From: Nannocystaceae bacterium | GTDB lineage: Bacteria > Myxococcota_A > Polyangia > Nannocystales > Nannocystaceae | Assembly (NCBI GenBank): GCA_019694555.1 | Contig: JAIBBS010000028.1 | Location: forward strand, 1 to 59,141 | Direction of reading: 5' to 3' | Length of the DNA: 59,141 bases | Shown: in pieces, positions 38,593-47,105 of the stretch | Numbering within the stretch: the first letter of the stretch is position 1 | How the letters are laid out: each line of letters opens with the position of its first letter | The notes under the pieces: model-generated | Seen by the model: the letters and a program-made list of their open reading frames with translations, nothing else | Databases searched by the model: none | Told to the model about the DNA's origin: nothing | Program-made: the position numbers and the translations under genes

Positions 38593-38601
38593 TGCTAGCG
38601 T
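38593..38601 (+). promoter_or_regulatory. Extended -10-like element TGC-TAGCGT
   Basis: TGCTAGCGT ends 10 nt before the ATG of the OPT transporter. The TGn prefix plus TAnnnT matches an extended -10 box; no good -35 at 17 bp. The identical nonamer precedes the aldehyde dehydrogenase gene (42009-42017, minus strand). Confidence 0.4.
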
Positions 38602-38611
38602 CGCGCCCATC

Positions 38612-40339
38612 ATGTCGAGCCCCCCGCCGAGCCCCGATCGCGAGCTGACCCTGCGCGCCGTCGCGGTGGCCCTGCTGGTCGCGGTGATCATCGGCGCGGC
38701 CTATCCGTATGTCGTGCTCAAGCTGGGCTTCGGGCCCAACATCGCGGTGGTGTCGGCGTTCTTCGGGTGGATGATGCTCAGCGTGTTCGCGCGCGGCGGC
38801 AGCATCCGCCGCGAGAGCAACCTCGCCCAGGCCGCGGGCCTCATCGCCGGTCAGACCGCGTTCTTGTGCACGATCCTCGCGGCGTTCGACATGCTCTCGG
38901 TCGACCCTGCGGTCGGCGTCGACCTGCGGCTGAGCAAGCTGCAGATCTTCGCCTGGCTGACCACCGCGGGCGTGCTCGGCGTGCTGATGGCGGTGCCGCT
39001 GCGGCAGCACTTCGTGATCGACGAGAAGCTGCCGTTTCCCGACGGGCTCGCGGCCGGCGAGACGTTGATCGTGCTCGACGCGCGCGGGCCGGGCGCGCGC
39101 CAGGCCGCGCGCGCCATGGTCGGCGGTCTGCTGGGCTCGGCCGCGCTGTCGTTCGCGACGCTGCGGCAGTTCATCGCCGAGGTCATCCCGATCAAGCTCG
39201 GCAGCTTCGCCGCGACCACCGGCGTGGGCGTGTCGCTGAGCCTGCTGTCGCTGGGCTCGGGCGTCATCATCGGGCTGCGGATCTGCGCCAACATGCTGGT
39301 CGGCGGCGTCATCGCGTGGATCGTCGCGCCGCCCTTGCTGGCCGACGCCGGCATCATCGCGGCGGGGGCGAAGAAGACCGAGATCCTGCTGTGGGTCATG
39401 TGGCCCGCGACCGGCATGATGGTCGCCGGCGGGCTCACGGCGCTGTTTCTCAAGTGGAACATCTTGCGCAAGACCTTCCGTCAGCTGTCCGCGCGCTCGG
39501 TCGACTCGGGCGACTTTCCCATGCGCCACGTCGTGGTCGGCGTGGCGATCTCGGCGGTGGCGCTGGTGCTGGTGCAGCGCTACGGCCTGGGCCTGCCGGT
39601 GTGGCAGACGGTGCTGGCGCTGCTGTTCACGCTGCCGCTCATGCTGGTGGGCCTGCGCGTGTTCGGCGAGACCAACTGGGGCCCGATCAGCGCGCTGTCG
39701 AACCTCATGCAGGGCGTGTTCGGGGCCATCGCGCCCGGCAACGTGCAGGCCAACATGGTCGCCAGCGGCGTGACCGGCTCGATCGTCGCCGAGAGCGAGG
39801 GCCTGATGCAGGCCTACAAGACTGCGCACATGGTCGGCTCGACCCCGCGGTACGTGACCATCGTGCAGCTGCTCGCGGTGCCCGTCGGTGCGGTCGCGCT
39901 GTCGATCGCGTACCCGGTGCTGCGCGACATCTACGGCATCGGCGGTGAGGACGGGCTGCAGAGCCCGATCTCGCAGAAGTGGGTCGGCTTCGCCAAGCTG
40001 CTGTCGCAGGGCCTGCACGTGCTGCATCCCAGCGCGCTGGTGGCCCTTCTGGTCGCGGTGGTCGCCGGCATCGTGTGCACCGTGCTCGAGCAGGACCGCC
40101 GACGCGCGCGCTGGGTGCCGTCGCCGACCGGCATCGGCATCGGCATGATCGTGCCGTTTTCCGCGATCTTCACCATGTTCCTCGGCGCGGTCGCGGCGAG
40201 CTGGCTCGAGCGCCGCAAGGGCGATCGCCCCGACAGCTGGCTGCTGCCGCTGGCCTCGGGCCTGATCGCGGGCGAGGCCCTGGTCGCGATCGTGATCCCG
40301 CTGCTCATCGTCGCGGGGCTGCTCGCGCCGATGCACTGA
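38612..40339 (+). CDS. OPT family oligopeptide transporter
   Basis: A 575-residue polytopic membrane protein with about 14-16 hydrophobic segments, matching bacterial members of the oligopeptide transporter (OPT) family, which move peptides or metal-peptide complexes with protons. Typical segments include YPYVVLKLGFGPNIAVVSAFFG, split here as VVLKLGFGPNIAVVSA, then QAAGLIAGQTAF, PFPDGLAAGETL and GETNWGPISALSNLMQ. The second half ends with IGIGMIVPFSAIFTMFLG and a LIAGEALVA segment. ATG 38612 lacks a ribosome site and follows an extended -10-like box, suggesting a leaderless message. Substrate unknown. Confidence 0.88.
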   Translation: MSSPPPSPDRELTLRAVAVALLVAVIIGAAYPYVVLKLGFGPNIAVVSAFFGWMMLSVFARGGSIRRESNLAQAAGLIAGQTAFLCTILAAFDMLSVDPAVGVDLRLSKLQIFAWLTTAGVLGVLMAVPLRQHFVIDEKLPFPDGLAAGETLIVLDARGPGARQAARAMVGGLLGSAALSFATLRQFIAEVIPIKLGSFAATTGVGVSLSLLSLGSGVIIGLRICANMLVGGVIAWIVAPPLLADAGIIAAGAKKTEILLWVMWPATGMMVAGGLTALFLKWNILRKTFRQLSARSVDSGDFPMRHVVVGVAISAVALVLVQRYGLGLPVWQTVLALLFTLPLMLVGLRVFGETNWGPISALSNLMQGVFGAIAPGNVQANMVASGVTGSIVAESEGLMQAYKTAHMVGSTPRYVTIVQLLAVPVGAVALSIAYPVLRDIYGIGGEDGLQSPISQKWVGFAKLLSQGLHVLHPSALVALLVAVVAGIVCTVLEQDRRRARWVPSPTGIGIGMIVPFSAIFTMFLGAVAASWLERRKGDRPDSWLLPLASGLIAGEALVAIVIPLLIVAGLLAPMH

Positions 40340-40416
40340 GAAGCCGTCCGCGCAGGCGGACGGGCTCTCGTCGCGAAGCGACCGGACGCTGAGGGGTCCC
40401 GCGACCGGCTCGGCCG
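40337..40416 (+). repeat. Structured intergenic element, copy 2
   Basis: Starts at the stop codon of the OPT gene and fills most of the 89-bp gap to the convergent aldehyde dehydrogenase gene. It aligns along its whole length with 15249-15330. Three hairpins are visible: CCGTCCGC-GCAG-GCGGACGG (8 bp, perfect), GTCGC-GAA-GCGAC and GGTC-CCGC-GACC. Where copies differ, stems are kept by wobble pairs or by changes confined to loops. Confidence 0.72.
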
Positions 40417-40428
40417 GGCTCGTCCGCG

Positions 40429-42000
40429 TCACTCGTGGCCGAGCAGGCGCGCGAGCTCGGCGGCGCCGCCCTGCAGCGTGGTGCGCTGCAGGTAGGGCGC
40501 GAGGCCGACCTTGCCGCCGAGCTCCTCGCCGGCGCCGGCGCGGCCGGGGCCGCCGTGGTTGGCGACCGGGAAGACACAGCCGGGCGCGAGCGAGGCCGCG
40601 GCGATCTTCTCGCTCGCGAGCACCAGCCGACCCAGCCACGGCGACAGCGCTGCGATCGCGGCGGTGGTGTAGCTGCGATCGTCGGCGTACAGCGTGCCGA
40701 CCAGCGAGCCCTGGCCCGCGGCGACGATGGTCGCGGCGGACGCGACGGTGCCGTCGTAGGGCAGCAGCGTGGCGACCGGGCCGAAGACCTCGTGGGCGTG
40801 GAAGGGCGCGCGCGCGTCGAGGGCGGCCTCGGCGGTGGCTTCGAGCACGATGGGCTCGAGGAAGCAGCCCACGCCGTCGGCGACGCCGACGAAGCCGCGG
40901 CGCTCGGGGTTGCCGCGCACGATGCGGGCCGCGCGGGCCAGGAGCGCCACGCCGGCGCGCGCGTCGGCGAGCTGCTGCTTGCTCGACAGCGGGCCCATGC
41001 GCACGCCGTCGTCGGCGGGGTTGCCGGTCTTGTCGGCGATGGCGGCGAGGCGATCGAGCAGCGCCTCGCGCAGCGGCTCGAGCAGCGCCGCGGGCACCAG
41101 GATGCGCCGCGTCGCGGTGCACTTCTGCCCGGCCTTCTGCGTGAGCTCGGTGACGCAGTCGCGCACGATCAGATCGAACAGCTCGGTGCCGGGCTCGACG
41201 TCGGGGCCGATGATCGCGGCGTTGAGGCTGTCGGCCTCGAGGTTCACGCGGGCGTTGGTCGCGACCACGCGCGCGTGGCCGCGGATCTTCGCGCCGGTGT
41301 CGGCCGAGCCGGTGAACGCGAGAGTGTCCTGCGGGCCGACGTGATCGAGCAGGTCACCCGCGGGCCCCAGCAGCAGCTGCAGCGCACCGGGCGGCAGCAG
41401 GCCGGCGCCGAGCATCAGCTCGGCGATGCGGTGCGCGAGCATGGCGGTGCTGGTCGCGGGCTTGGTCACGACCGGCACGCCGGCGAGGTGGGCGACGGCG
41501 AACTTGCCGACCATGCCCCACGCGGGGAAGTTGAACGCGTTGATGTGGATCGCCGCGCCCAGCCGTGGCGTGAGCACGTGCTGCGCGCGCAGCTTGCTGC
41601 CCTTGTGCAGCGGCGCGGGCTCGCCGTCGACCAGGTGCGCGCCGGTCGGCAGCTCGGCACCGATCGCGGCGTAGGCCGCGAGCACCGCGATCGCGCCGTC
41701 GATGTCGAACTTCGCGTCGCCGCGGGTGTTGCCGCCGTTTTGGACCGCGACCGCGATGAGCTCCTCGCGCGCGCCGTGCAGCAGCTTGGCCAGCGCGCCC
41801 AGGGTCTCGGCGCGGCGGCGGAAGCCCTGCTCGCGCAGCGCGGGGCCGCCGGTCGTGCGTGCCCACGCGAGCGCCTCGCCCAGGCCCGAGGCAGCGCGCA
41901 CCTGCGCGAGCGGTTCGTCGGTCGCGGGGTTGGTCAGGGTCGCGACGGGACCGTCGCCGTTTCGCCATGCGCCGCCGAGGTAGCTGCCGAGCTCGTTCAT
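40429..42000 (-). CDS. PaaZ/BoxD-type aldehyde dehydrogenase
   Basis: A 523-residue NAD(P)-dependent aldehyde dehydrogenase close to the dehydrogenase half of PaaZ and to BoxD, which oxidise CoA-linked semialdehydes during aerobic phenylacetate or benzoate breakdown. The nucleophile is Cys294 in KAGQKCTATRR; the general-base Glu is in VNLEADSLNAA, and INAFNFPAWGM, FTGSADTGAKI and HGGPGRAGAGEELGG are characteristic. The enoyl-CoA hydratase domain of PaaZ is missing. No other paa or box gene is nearby, so the pathway is uncertain. ATG 42000 follows a TGCTAGCGT box by 8 nt. Confidence 0.82.
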   Translation of the reverse strand: MNELGSYLGGAWRNGDGPVATLTNPATDEPLAQVRAASGLGEALAWARTTGGPALREQGFRRRAETLGALAKLLHGAREELIAVAVQNGGNTRGDAKFDIDGAIAVLAAYAAIGAELPTGAHLVDGEPAPLHKGSKLRAQHVLTPRLGAAIHINAFNFPAWGMVGKFAVAHLAGVPVVTKPATSTAMLAHRIAELMLGAGLLPPGALQLLLGPAGDLLDHVGPQDTLAFTGSADTGAKIRGHARVVATNARVNLEADSLNAAIIGPDVEPGTELFDLIVRDCVTELTQKAGQKCTATRRILVPAALLEPLREALLDRLAAIADKTGNPADDGVRMGPLSSKQQLADARAGVALLARAARIVRGNPERRGFVGVADGVGCFLEPIVLEATAEAALDARAPFHAHEVFGPVATLLPYDGTVASAATIVAAGQGSLVGTLYADDRSYTTAAIAALSPWLGRLVLASEKIAAASLAPGCVFPVANHGGPGRAGAGEELGGKVGLAPYLQRTTLQGGAAELARLLGHE

Positions 42001-42008
42001 CGCCGCGG

Positions 42009-42017
42009 ACGCTAGCA
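42009..42017 (-). promoter_or_regulatory. Extended -10-like element TGC-TAGCGT
   Basis: On the minus strand TGCTAGCGT ends 8 nt before the ATG of the aldehyde dehydrogenase; TTGGCG lies 18 bp further upstream as a possible -35. Fits a leaderless or nearly leaderless start. Confidence 0.42.
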
Positions 42018-42049
42018 GCAGCGGCGCGGGCCCGCCAAGCGCAGCAGGC

Positions 42050-42547
42050 TCACACCGCGCGGGGCACTCGCGGGATCGGGCGCGGTTGCACGAACGGGTT
42101 GCGCAGCGGCGCGTCGGAGCGAGGGCAGCGCGCGGGCGAGAGCAGCGACTTGGGCCGCTGCACCGGCACGCCGTCGCGTTCGATCACGCACGGCGGCGGT
42201 GGGTTGATCGGCAGCGCGAAGGGGTCGCGCAGATCGGGGGCGTGCACCGGACGCAGCGGCGCGTGCACGGGCACGAACGGGTCGCGCAGATCGGGCGCGG
42301 CGGCCCGCGGGTTCGGAAGCGGCGCGACGAAGGGGTCGCGCAGCGCGGCGTGCAGCGGTGCACGGGCGTGCATCGCATCGGGCTGCTGCGGCGCTGGGGT
42401 CGGCGTCGGTGGGGGCGGCGATGCGGTGGGCTCGGGCGCGCGAGGCTCCGTGGTCGTCGCAGGCTGCGGCGGCTGCGGCGGCGGCTCGGGCAACGCCGGC
42501 GCCGCGACCACGCGCGCCAGGAGCAGGCCCACGAGCGCCGCCGGCAT
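42050..42547 (-). CDS. Exported Pro-rich protein with Leu-Arg-Asp-Pro-Phe repeats
   Basis: A 165-residue protein with a short hydrophobic leader (LVGLLLARVVAAPALP) that could be a signal peptide, then a Pro/Thr-rich region to about residue 65. Four units follow with core Leu-Arg-(Asp/Asn)-Pro-Phe: LRDPFVAPL, LRDPFVPVH, LRDPFALPI and, near the end, LRNPFVQPR. Two Cys (CVIERDGV and PARCPRSD) lie between units three and four. No known domain; the repeats could be short docking motifs. The start at 42547 is an ATG. Coding status rests on the in-frame repeats and codon bias. Confidence 0.55.
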   Translation of the reverse strand: MPAALVGLLLARVVAAPALPEPPPQPPQPATTTEPRAPEPTASPPPPTPTPAPQQPDAMHARAPLHAALRDPFVAPLPNPRAAAPDLRDPFVPVHAPLRPVHAPDLRDPFALPINPPPPCVIERDGVPVQRPKSLLSPARCPRSDAPLRNPFVQPRPIPRVPRAV

Positions 42548-42615
42548 GACCGCAGCCTACCAGCCCGCGGCCCCGGCCGGGCGCACCGCGCTGGGCCGCG
42601 TCGACGTCTGCGCGC

Positions 42616-44547
42616 TCACGCGGGTGCGAGCGTGCGCGGATCGGTCAGATGGCCGGTGACCGCCGAGGCCGCCGCGACGGCGGGCGACACCAGGTACACC
42701 GGGCCGGGCCCGCCCATGCGCCGATCGAAGTTGCGGTTGGTCGTGCTCGCGGTGGTCTCGCCCGCGAGCGGGATTCCCGGGCCGTTGCCGATGCACGAGC
42801 CGCAGCCGGGCGCGGTCACGACCGCGCCGAGCGCCGCGAGGCGGCCGAGGATGCCCTCGGCGGTGGCGGCCTCGTGGACCTGGGCCGACGACGGCGTGAC
42901 CGTCACGCGCACACCGGGCTTGAGCGTGCGTCCGCGGAGCACCGCATCGGCAGCGCGCAGATCCGCGAGCGAGCCGCCGGTGCAGCTGGCGATCACGACG
43001 TTGTGGATCGCGACGTCGGCGACCTCGGCCAGCGGCTTGCGGTTGCGCGAGTCGCCCGGCGTCGCGACCGTGAGCGGCACGTCGTCGAGGTGCACGCGCA
43101 CCGTGCGGACGTACTGTGCACCCTCGTCGGGGGCGACGAAGCGGCGCTGCAGCCCGGCGTCGCGACCCCGCGCGCGCAAGAACTCCTCGATCGCGCGGCA
43201 CGGCTCGACGATGCCGGTCATGAGCCCGCCCTCGACCGTCATGTTGGTCAGCACGCTGAGCTCGTCGACGTTCCACTGATCGAGGCCGGGGCCGCCGAGC
43301 TGGATCACGCAGGTGTCGGTCGGCGAGCTGCGCCACTGCTCCTCGCGGAAGTAGGGATCGCCGATGAGGTGCAAGATGAGATCCTTGGGCGAGAGCACGC
43401 CCCTGGCGTCGCCCTCGACCCACACGCGCACGGTCTTGGGCACCGTCACCGGGATCAGGCCGGTGCGCAGCGCGAACGCCATCGCAGTCGAGCCCACGCC
43501 GAACGCGAACGCGTTGAGCACACCCGCGGTCGGGGTGTGGCTGTCGGTGAGCACGATGATCTCGCCGGGCTGGGCGTAGTCCTCGACCACGATGCGGTGG
43601 CACACGCCGGCCTGCAGCGCGCGGCCGGGGCCGTGCACGCGGATGCCACCGCGCTCGCAGGCCTCGACCATCTCGTCGCGCAGCTGCTGCGCCGGCCGCA
43701 GCCGCGCGCGCTTGACCGTGTCGGGCACGGTGGGCTGGTCGATGAGCACGAAGTGATCCTCGAACGCCGCGACCTGCTCGGGCCGGGTCACCGCCGCGCG
43801 GCCCCACTCGGACTCGAACAGCGACATGACCATGCCGCCGGTGTACTCGTGCACGCCGCGGAAGCCGACCTCGCACAGCACCTGATCGCCAGGCGCGACC
43901 GCGCCGACGCCGAAGGGCTTGCCGGTGCCGGTCCACGTACGCGCGGCGACGATCTTCTCGACGCAGTTCATCGGCCGCGCCGGCACCTCGGTCTCGTAGC
44001 AGGGCGACAGCTCGCCCGCGAGCAGCCGCGTGCCGTAGCGCAGCAGGCCACCTTCGGAGGCGACCGCGCGGAAGAACGGCGGTAGCTCCTGCGCGAGCGC
44101 CGGTAGATCGACGTCGTCGCCGCGCTGCAGCCGCTGCAGCACGCCGAAGTCGGTCGTGAACGGCAGGCCGCTGTAGACCATGTTCTCCTGGAAGATGCGC
44201 TGGAAGCTGTGCGCCACCACCAGCTGCACGCCCGCGCCCTGGTGGGCCACGACCGCGACCTCGCGGCTGCTGCCGCTGCCGTAGGCGTCGCCACCGACCA
44301 CGACCGCGAAGTCGCCGCGCTTGATCTCGTCCTTGCGCACGGTCTCCTCGAAGTTCTCGAGGAAGTACGGGCCGAGGATCTCGCCGGTGTAGCCCAGGGT
44401 GCAGGCGGCACCGCTGATCATCGCGTCGGTGTTGACGCCGAAGGCCAACGGCAGCGCCTCGACGCCGTCGACGGTGGCGCCGTCGAGCTGCTGTCGCAGC
44501 GCGACCGGGTCCTCGCAGAGCCACAGGATGCGGCCGGAGAGCTTCAT
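42616..44547 (-). CDS. Fused aconitase-family hydratase (swivel domain before catalytic domain)
   Basis: A 643-residue 4Fe-4S hydro-lyase in which a LeuD-like swivel domain (residues 1-215; GSGSSREVA) comes before a LeuC/aconitase-like catalytic part (about 220-643). Cluster ligands are Cys522 (ASCTGGS) and Cys582/Cys585 (PGCGSCIGN); the 60-residue then 3-residue spacing resembles LeuC. LTDSHTPTAG and NRNFDRRMG are also typical. The order matches AcnB but the N-terminal HEAT-like domain of AcnB is absent. Substrate could be citrate, isopropylmalate, homocitrate or methylcitrate. It is divergent from a LysR gene across 66 bp and is probably its target. ATG 44547. Confidence 0.8.
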   Translation of the reverse strand: MKLSGRILWLCEDPVALRQQLDGATVDGVEALPLAFGVNTDAMISGAACTLGYTGEILGPYFLENFEETVRKDEIKRGDFAVVVGGDAYGSGSSREVAVVAHQGAGVQLVVAHSFQRIFQENMVYSGLPFTTDFGVLQRLQRGDDVDLPALAQELPPFFRAVASEGGLLRYGTRLLAGELSPCYETEVPARPMNCVEKIVAARTWTGTGKPFGVGAVAPGDQVLCEVGFRGVHEYTGGMVMSLFESEWGRAAVTRPEQVAAFEDHFVLIDQPTVPDTVKRARLRPAQQLRDEMVEACERGGIRVHGPGRALQAGVCHRIVVEDYAQPGEIIVLTDSHTPTAGVLNAFAFGVGSTAMAFALRTGLIPVTVPKTVRVWVEGDARGVLSPKDLILHLIGDPYFREEQWRSSPTDTCVIQLGGPGLDQWNVDELSVLTNMTVEGGLMTGIVEPCRAIEEFLRARGRDAGLQRRFVAPDEGAQYVRTVRVHLDDVPLTVATPGDSRNRKPLAEVADVAIHNVVIASCTGGSLADLRAADAVLRGRTLKPGVRVTVTPSSAQVHEAATAEGILGRLAALGAVVTAPGCGSCIGNGPGIPLAGETTASTTNRNFDRRMGGPGPVYLVSPAVAAASAVTGHLTDPRTLAPA

Positions 44548-44554
44548 GTCACCA

Positions 44555-44583
44555 GGGCTAGCACCGGCGAGTAATGTCCTCAA
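44555..44583 (-). promoter_or_regulatory. Predicted promoter of the aconitase-family gene
   Basis: Minus strand: -35 TTGAGG (44578-44583) and -10 TAGCCC (44555-44560) spaced by exactly 17 bp, with a TGC extension before the -10. The ATG follows 7 nt later. The -35 lies inside the LysR-type inverted repeat, so regulator binding would directly affect polymerase access. Confidence 0.5.
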
Positions 44584-44591
44584 GATGGACA
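44575..44591. promoter_or_regulatory. LysR-type T-N11-A operator
   Basis: A perfect 5-bp inverted repeat TGTCC-N7-GGACA centred at 44583. The inner part TCCTCAAGATGGA is an exact T-N11-A LysR box. It lies midway in the gap between the aconitase-family gene and the LysR gene and overlaps the former's -35. Confidence 0.6.
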
Positions 44592-44613
44592 GTTTCGGTG
44601 CATGATATGACTC

Positions 44614-45621
44614 GTGGGCGAGACATCTGAAGCGCCGTCCGGAGAGCCGGCCGGTGGACCGCGCGGCGGTGGGATCGAGAGCGGGCGGGGGGTCGGGCTC
44701 GAGGATCTGCGGGCGTTCGTCGCGATCGCGCAGCGCGGCTCGATCCAGGCGGCGGCGCGGCGCGAGGGCCGCTCGCGTGCGACGTACGTGCGGCTGCTGC
44801 AGCGGCTCGAGCGCGCATTCGGCGGGGTCGCGCTGCTCGAGCGCGCGCCGGGTCAACGCCAGGGCCTGCTCACGCCGCAGGGCGCGGAGCTGCTGCGGCG
44901 CGCGCAGGCGATCGTGACGCAGTTCGACCAGTGGCGCGTGCAGACGCGCGACGCGTTGGCGGGCCGGGGCGCGCCGCTGCGCATCGGTGCGCTGCCGGGC
45001 TCGTTCGATCTCATCGCCGAGCCGCTGTCGGATCTGCGCGAGCACCATCCCGCGCTGGTGCTGCGCGCGGGTGAGTACGACGACACCGCGCTGGTCGCTG
45101 CGATCCGCGAGGGCCAGGTCGATCTCGGCTTCGCGACGCTCGAGCAGGGCCGCACGCCGGCGGGGTTGTCGGCGACGGCGCTGGGCGAGCTGTCGTGGGC
45201 GGTCATCGTCGGCCGCGCGATGGCGACGCGATTGCCCGCGCCGGTGCGCCTGGCGGATCTCGGCGGCATGCCGCTGGTGGTGCTGCGTCAGGGCCCCGCG
45301 CGCGAACGCATCGAACGCGCCTTCGCCGAGCACCAAGGTGGCGCGCTGCGCTTCGACCCGGCGTTCGAGGTCGGCGCCACGCCGCGCGTGGTCGAGCTGG
45401 TCGCGCGTGGCTTCGGCGTCGCGATCGTCTCGCGCTTCCGGCTCGCGTTCCTGCCCAAGGGCGTGCTCACGCGACCGTTGCTCGACGGCCCGCCGCCGCT
45501 GCGCGCAGGCGTGCTGCATCGCCGCGGCGCCGCGCTGCGCCCCGAGGCGCAGCAGCTGCTCGCGCTGGCGCGGGCACGCTTCGCCGAGCTGTCCGCACCG
45601 ATGCCGGGCAAGGGGGGGTGA
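44614..45621 (+). CDS. LysR family transcriptional regulator
   Basis: A 335-residue LysR-type regulator. An Gly/Glu-rich head of about 28 residues precedes the winged helix-turn-helix (LEDLRAFVAIAQRGSIQAAARREGRSRA, seen in parts LRAFVAIAQRGSIQAAA and YVRLLQRLERAFGG), then a linker helix and an effector-binding domain from about residue 118 (LRIGALPGSFDLIAEPLSDL; IGRAMATRL type). The Gly-Arg-Ser-Arg-Ala turn replaces the usual Gln-Pro-Ser/Thr-Ala-Ser at the recognition helix. GTG 44614 is assigned; GTG codons further in could shorten the head. It likely controls the divergent aconitase-family gene, with that enzyme's substrate or product as inducer. Confidence 0.87.
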   Translation: MGETSEAPSGEPAGGPRGGGIESGRGVGLEDLRAFVAIAQRGSIQAAARREGRSRATYVRLLQRLERAFGGVALLERAPGQRQGLLTPQGAELLRRAQAIVTQFDQWRVQTRDALAGRGAPLRIGALPGSFDLIAEPLSDLREHHPALVLRAGEYDDTALVAAIREGQVDLGFATLEQGRTPAGLSATALGELSWAVIVGRAMATRLPAPVRLADLGGMPLVVLRQGPARERIERAFAEHQGGALRFDPAFEVGATPRVVELVARGFGVAIVSRFRLAFLPKGVLTRPLLDGPPPLRAGVLHRRGAALRPEAQQLLALARARFAELSAPMPGKGG

Positions 45622-45627
45622 TCGGTG

Positions 45628-47080
45628 CTCACTTGGGGTCGATCGGCTTGCAGGGCGCGACCGCGCCGACGCACGGCTCCCCGCCTTGGTTGCCGCAGAC
45701 CGTGACGGTGCCGGAGACGTCGAGCAGCGCGAGCCTGGCGAGCACGTCGGCGGTGGGCAGCGCGGCGTTGTCGGCGATGGTCACGGTGCCCAGCGCGGTG
45801 CCTTCGGCGAGCGCGTCGATGGTGGTCAGCGCCTGGGTGCCGACGATCACCAGCTCGTCGATCGACGTGACACCCTGCAGGCCGGTGAGGCTGGTGAGGC
45901 CGAACTCGTTCGCGAGGGTGCACTGACCGATCCACAGCCGGTCGACGTGCTCGAGGCCCTCGAGGCCCTCGAGCGAGGTGAGCTGCGGCAGGTCATGATA
46001 GAAGGAGAGCTCGCCGATCGACGTGACGCCCGGCAGCTCGACGCGCTGCAGCGCCGGGTAGGACACGAGCGTGAGCTCGCCGAGCCGCGGCTCGCCGGCG
46101 AACGCGAACGTCGACAGCGGTAGATTGGCCGCGGTGAGCGCGAGCCGATCCGCAAGCGGCGCGAACACCGAGAGCGCGGCGATGTCCGTGATCGCCGGCA
46201 GGTCCGCGACGCCGACCCGCAGGCGTTGGTCGCCTTCGAGGGTGATCTCGCCGAGCTCCGTCAGCCCGTCGAGCGACTCGAGCCCGTCCAGCCCGTAGAA
46301 CAGCACATGGGACACCCGATCCGGTTCCAGCGCAAATGCAACGTCACCCGCGATCGACTGCACGCTGCTCAGCTGCGGCTGCCCGCGGCCGATCTGCAAT
46401 GACGCGAGGTGACGGATCCCGGCGAGTGCGGACACGTCCGCCAGCACCGGGTTCTCGGACAGTGCGACGACACCAACGTGCTCCAACGCCTCGAGCCCGT
46501 CGAACGAGGTCAACGCCTCGTTGCTGCCGACGTACAAGGGACCGCCGATACGCGTCACCGACGCGAGCGCGGCAAGGTCCGTGATCTCCGGCACCGCCTC
46601 GATCCACACCGTGCCCTCGACCTCCGTCACGCACGGCAGATCCGGGTCGTCGATCGCAGTCGCGAGGTGCAGGTCGCCCGGCCACACGATCCCGCCCGTG
46701 CACGCGCCCGCGCCGGTCGAGCTGCTCGTGGCGTCGCCCGCGTTCGAACCGCTGTCGCTCGCGCCGGCTCCGCTCTCGCTGCCACCACCCGAGTCCGCCG
46801 TCGTGGCTCCGCCCGACGATCCCGTCGACGTCCCGAGCGCAGACACGGTGTCGTGCTTGATCCCGCAGCCCGCGGCCACGAGCACGGCGAGCGCGGTCAC
46901 GTGGGCGCGGAGCGAAGCGAGCAGCCTCGCCGCGAGCACCACGCCGGCGTCGTCGCGCGGCGGCGCCGACGCCCCATCGACCCAACAAGACCGGGTACTG
47001 GCCGCGCCCGCCACGTCACCAGCGTACCAGCTCCATGCACGGGCGCCGTCGCGGCCGCGGTAGGCATTCGCAGGCGACGC
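45628..47080. repeat. Tandem duplication, unit 1
   Basis: Unit 1 matches unit 2 (47106-48568) with a constant offset of 1478 bp up to a 9-bp difference near 46815, then 1487 bp. Homology begins at the stop codon and ends about 65 bp beyond the start codon, so the upstream region is included. The stretch 46179-46428 is strongly diverged, with no length change. Confidence 0.85.
45629..47014 (-). CDS. Leucine-rich-type surface lipoprotein, copy 1
   Basis: A 461-residue predicted lipoprotein. After an Ala-rich leader, the signal ends Leu-Val-Ala-Ala-Gly-Cys, followed by a Ser/Gly/Ala linker. The rest is built of 22-26-residue leucine-rich units resembling receptor L domains (TSFDGLEALEHVGVVALSEN; SLEGLEGLEHVDRLWIGQC) and ends with two disulphide-like Cys pairs. 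It is nearly identical to copy 2 except for about 83 codons in the middle. GTG 47014 is assigned by homology; a GTG just before Val-Leu-Ala-Ala-Arg-Leu-Leu, closer to the signal core, may be the true start. Role in ligand or partner recognition is inference. Confidence 0.72.
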   Translation of the reverse strand: MAGAASTRSCWVDGASAPPRDDAGVVLAARLLASLRAHVTALAVLVAAGCGIKHDTVSALGTSTGSSGGATTADSGGGSESGAGASDSGSNAGDATSSSTGAGACTGGIVWPGDLHLATAIDDPDLPCVTEVEGTVWIEAVPEITDLAALASVTRIGGPLYVGSNEALTSFDGLEALEHVGVVALSENPVLADVSALAGIRHLASLQIGRGQPQLSSVQSIAGDVAFALEPDRVSHVLFYGLDGLESLDGLTELGEITLEGDQRLRVGVADLPAITDIAALSVFAPLADRLALTAANLPLSTFAFAGEPRLGELTLVSYPALQRVELPGVTSIGELSFYHDLPQLTSLEGLEGLEHVDRLWIGQCTLANEFGLTSLTGLQGVTSIDELVIVGTQALTTIDALAEGTALGTVTIADNAALPTADVLARLALLDVSGTVTVCGNQGGEPCVGAVAPCKPIDPK

Positions 47081-47105
47081 GTGCGACGTGATGCGCCGCG
47101 GCGGG

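Noticed and set aside
40429..42000. Full paa or box aromatic degradation locus around the aldehyde dehydrogenase
   Set aside because: No ring epoxidase, ligase, thiolase or hydratase gene is adjacent; pathway assignment is not supported.
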